From Epiperipatus broadwayi (Eukaryota > Onychophora > Udeonychophora > Euonychophora > Peripatidae), in the NCBI GenBank assembly GCA_028023455.1, contig JAQFVV010006711.1:124001-188000 (forward strand): a stretch of DNA of 64,000 bases, read 5' to 3'. Both the position numbers and the translations under genes were made by a program. Of this stretch, positions 61,382 to 64,000 are shown piece after piece; position 1 is the first letter of the stretch, and each line of letters starts with the position of its first letter. The notes under the pieces are model-generated. The model saw only the letters and a program-made list of their open reading frames with translations. It ran no database searches and had not been told where the DNA came from.

Positions 61382-61383
61382 TA

Positions 61384-62401
61384 CACCTGGGTCTCATTTT
61401 ATGCAGTAGATAGGTTCCACAGAAAACTTGCATTAAAAAAAATCGCACAAAAATAGACTTAACTTATCTTGAAAAATGGGGGATAGGGTTTGTAATTTTC
61501 AGAATTCGCATAAAAGCAAAGCAACAAAGAAAAATTACTTTAAAATTCGCATTAAAAAAATAAGGAAATAAAATATGACTAATAAAAAATATCAAATATT
61601 TGAAAAAAAAAGGTAAAAAACAAACCTTTTTTACTTTTTTTTATTAACTACAGTGTTTAATTTGACATTTTTTCATACGTATTTTAATCATTATCGCTAT
61701 TTTCGAATGTGCGGTTCGTTTGTAAACTGGTAAGAAATCAGATTCATCGATGTGATGTAGCTTCTTGAAAGAAGTCAATAATCTCTCAGCAATTATGCCC
61801 AGAGAAACTTGTAGCGACTTTATTTTCCATTCCCTATTTTAATTTTTACCATATTCTGCTCCATCCCATTTACACAACTAGTGCCAATTTCATTCTTGTG
61901 CTGTGTTAATGGTTTTCTGTTGACAACTGTTTTTACTACTGAAATAAATTTTAAATGTTCACATTTTGTTTTAAAAATGAGGATCGCAATCAAAACAAAA
62001 AGATTATACATTATCATTAAAAATATTATTTTCAGTTTATAAAATCAATAAAATCTTCGTTATTTATTTTAAAAATCTACATTATTTATTTCTGTTATAC
62101 CTAACAAAATACATTTTAAAAGTTTAAAATTTTTGAATATTTATTGTGATGTTTTTATATGTAAGTATAAATCTATTATTATTATTTACTCATTAGTATA
62201 AGTAGATTATTTATTCTAAATATAGCTTCAGGCATTTAGCTGCTAATATAACGTTATATTCAAGTCTAAATAAGTTATTAACAATTTAAATTTCTTGATA
62301 ACTAATAAATATAGTGAAATATGAAAAATATTAAGAAGAAACATGAATCGCATAACTTCAAAATCGCATTAAAATAATCCGCATAAAATGAGACCCAGGC
62401 G
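61384..62401. mobile_element. pogo/Tigger-like DNA element (1018 bp, non-coding)
   Basis: Terminal inverted repeats of 23 bp match at 21 positions and share CCTGGGTCTCATTTTATGC, with CA at the left outer end and CG at the right. TA flanks both ends (61382-61383 and 62402-62403), the Tc1/mariner-pogo target signature. The end sequence and the internal repeats of GCATTAAAA and TCGCA resemble the Tigger style (CxGG...CTCxTTTTATxGC). It has no transposase frame. A fragment of LINE family 2 is nested at 61751-61882. Confidence 0.6.
61751..61882 (-). mobile_element. LINE family 2, 3'-end fragment nested in the pogo/Tigger-like element
   Basis: Aligns with 2483-2640 of copy C: GATGTGATGTA, ATCTCTCAGCAATTATGCC, AGAGAAACTTGTAGCGAC and ATTCTGCTCCATCCCATTT all match. 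This is the extreme 3' end only, in minus orientation, as expected from a severely 5'-truncated insertion. Confidence 0.7.
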
Positions 62402-62403
62402 TA

Positions 62404-63619
62404 CTGCAAAAACTTATGCCTGAAATAGCTTTGGGAGTGTAAGAACTCTAGGGATTGTGAACAAATGAAAATATACTATTTAATTTATTCTTTCATTAAA
62501 TAATATTACTGGGATACCACAACTAAGATGAAATAAGTCGCATGCACAGATAATTCTCAGAAAAAATATCTGGAAGAATAAATACATTAAAAAAAAAACT
62601 TCTAAAATTAAAAAAAAAAAAATTAACTGAAATAAACAAATAAAAAAAAAAACAGATTTGAAAGAATGTGGCAAACCTCAAAGTTAACATGTAATCAATC
62701 CTATTCATATAACACACAAGTAATTTCTTATAACAAATTCTTCTTAATTAACTAATGTTTAATCCACATTAAGTATTTTCTTACAATAATCAAATTTTAG
62801 AAAATTATTTTATTATAAAGGGGGAAAACCCACTTTAATTTAAAATCTTCCTCCTTTTGAAATGAAAAAAAAAAATCTTAAAAAAAAAAACCCAATTTCA
62901 ATTAGTAATTTTTTATTTTTTATAAAGTAACATTTATAAATAAATGTATTAGGTATGCATGCTATAATACTTATTTTACTACAGATTTTTTTAAAATATT
63001 TTCAGTTTTTTTAGTTGCTCAGTTGTGTTTTTTCAGGGAGATATTGTAGTTTGATCAATTTCTTGACTTCAGGTTTTTATTTTCTCATTATAGCCTTTTC
63101 AATAGTTAATTTATCCATTTAGCCACTTCTTGTAGCTCCAGATTTCCAGTTTAATAAAAATTTTAATTGCCCTTTGTTCCATTCAACTTTTTTTTTCTTT
63201 TTGTAGGTCCAGGTTTACAGTTTAACAGCTATTTTCATTTCAGGATCAATACGCAAGTAGTTGAAAGTTTTGATCAGGGGTATTTTTCTTCTACATTCTT
63301 TTGAGTGAAATTGGTTATATAGTTGGGTCAATAAACAACTTTTACCTAAAACCTATCACAGTTTTTGTATATACTGTTTTACATTTTTAAATCTGTGAAC
63401 AAGGTCAGTTTAGCATCAGACTTCCAAATTGAGATTCTGACTGCTGATTTCATCATTATTGAACTTTTCTTGAATTCTACTGCACACACCCTTTTTTATA
63501 AAACAACCCTGATATCAGTCCTCATTCAATCATATGACTATCACAGAAATTACTGTATTAAACCTTGACTAATTGATGTTTTAAAAAAAAGATTATCTTT
63601 TTTTAAAAAAAAAATATTT
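62404..63619. other. AT-rich region with homopolymers, nothing recognised
   Basis: A-runs of 8-12 nt near 62590-62650 and 62870-62890. Apparent Phe-rich frames on the minus strand reflect these runs. No gene or element seen. Confidence 0.5.
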
Positions 63620-63780
63620 ACACACTAATTGAAAAACAATTTCTTTAAAGATAAAACTCAATTTTTACTTTTTTTAAAATTAGTTGATAAACAACTTTAA
63701 TTTCTTTAGAGATAAAAGATCTCATCTTTTCTTGTTTTTTAATTAGTTGATAAACAACTTATAAAGATTAAAATCCCTTT
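63620..63780. repeat. ~62-bp tandem repeat, two to three diverged copies
   Basis: TTAGTTGATAAACAACTT occurs at 63680 and 63743, and AATTTCTTTARAGATAAAA at 63638 and 63699, giving a period of about 61-63 bp. No coding content. Confidence 0.65.
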
Positions 63781-63906
63781 CTGTTTTGCAAAAAAATAAA
63801 TTAATTACATAAGAAAAAAATGTTGTTTTTTTCATAATTATACCCAATAAAAAAAGAAAGATTTTTTAAATTAAAGGGTCATAGTTTGTCACTTAATCAT
63901 TTAATG

Positions 63907-64000
63907 CAGCATTTCCCAACCTTTTTTGGCTTGCGTACCACTTGGTAGTACATCACGCTAAATTGTACCACTTCGTAAAAATGATTGTATTCGTGAAATT
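63907..64000 (+). mobile_element. Possible hAT-type element end, cut by the window edge
   Basis: CAGCATTTCCCAACCTTTTTTGG resembles CAGNGNTTCCCAAMCTTTTT ends of hAT elements, followed by GCGTACCACTT as in many hAT MITEs. The other end lies outside the window, so the call is tentative. Confidence 0.4.

Overview
This is a eukaryotic, animal-type window. It is very AT-rich (GC looks well under 35%), full of homopolymer runs and microsatellites, and made mostly of old transposable elements. The only host protein-coding sequence I can name is one exon at 18752-19004 (+). It encodes the start of a Spire-type KIND domain (actin nucleator Spire) and ends in a GTAAGT splice donor. A second, unproven exon with matching phase lies at 48416-48505. 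If both belong to one gene, the intron is about 29 kb long and holds most of the elements described here. The mix of RTE-type LINEs, SGNH-bearing LINEs, Penelope-like elements, Merlin, hAT-like and pogo/Tigger-like DNA elements fits an invertebrate metazoan. I cannot name the taxon from sequence alone.

Layout. 1-16.2 kb is a nested LINE graveyard. RTE-type family copies sit at 1-1513 (+) and 7613-10785 (-). A second LINE family encodes SGNH esterase, APE endonuclease and reverse transcriptase. Its copies or pieces are at 2483-6436 (-), 7441-7612 (-), 10786-11153 (-), 11988-13352 (+) and 13353-16062 (+). A foldback DNA element with arms of about 300 bp (11154-11980) sits among them. 16.2-18.75 kb is mostly single-copy with a CpG-rich patch, followed by the Spire exon. 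19-43 kb holds a hAT-like MITE (20569-20908), a decayed RTE copy (23622-26310), a second foldback copy (27042-27567), a complete Merlin element with long TIRs and an 8-bp target-site duplication (29513-31300), another LINE fragment (31480-32200), and a well-preserved RTE copy with a perfect 14-bp target duplication (32975-35662). 42.6-43.7 kb carries a diverged ~198-bp tandem repeat and a 269-bp miniature Penelope-like element. 43.7-53.4 kb is largely featureless AT-rich DNA. 53.4-64 kb has an L1/Tx1-like LINE remnant, a jockey-like LINE remnant, a complete Penelope-like insertion (58588-60636) and a pogo/Tigger-like element (61384-62401) with a LINE fragment nested inside it.

The most interesting objects are the two Penelope-like insertions. 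Each has near-perfect inverted arms, a target-site duplication and a ~40-bp one-sided extension. They share a stem-loop-GAAA motif reminiscent of the hammerhead ribozymes known from this class. Also notable are the undescribed-looking foldback family and repeated Asp-to-Asn loss of catalytic residues in three unrelated elements. No element appears fully competent: every long coding region carries frameshifts, stops, truncation or a lost catalytic residue.
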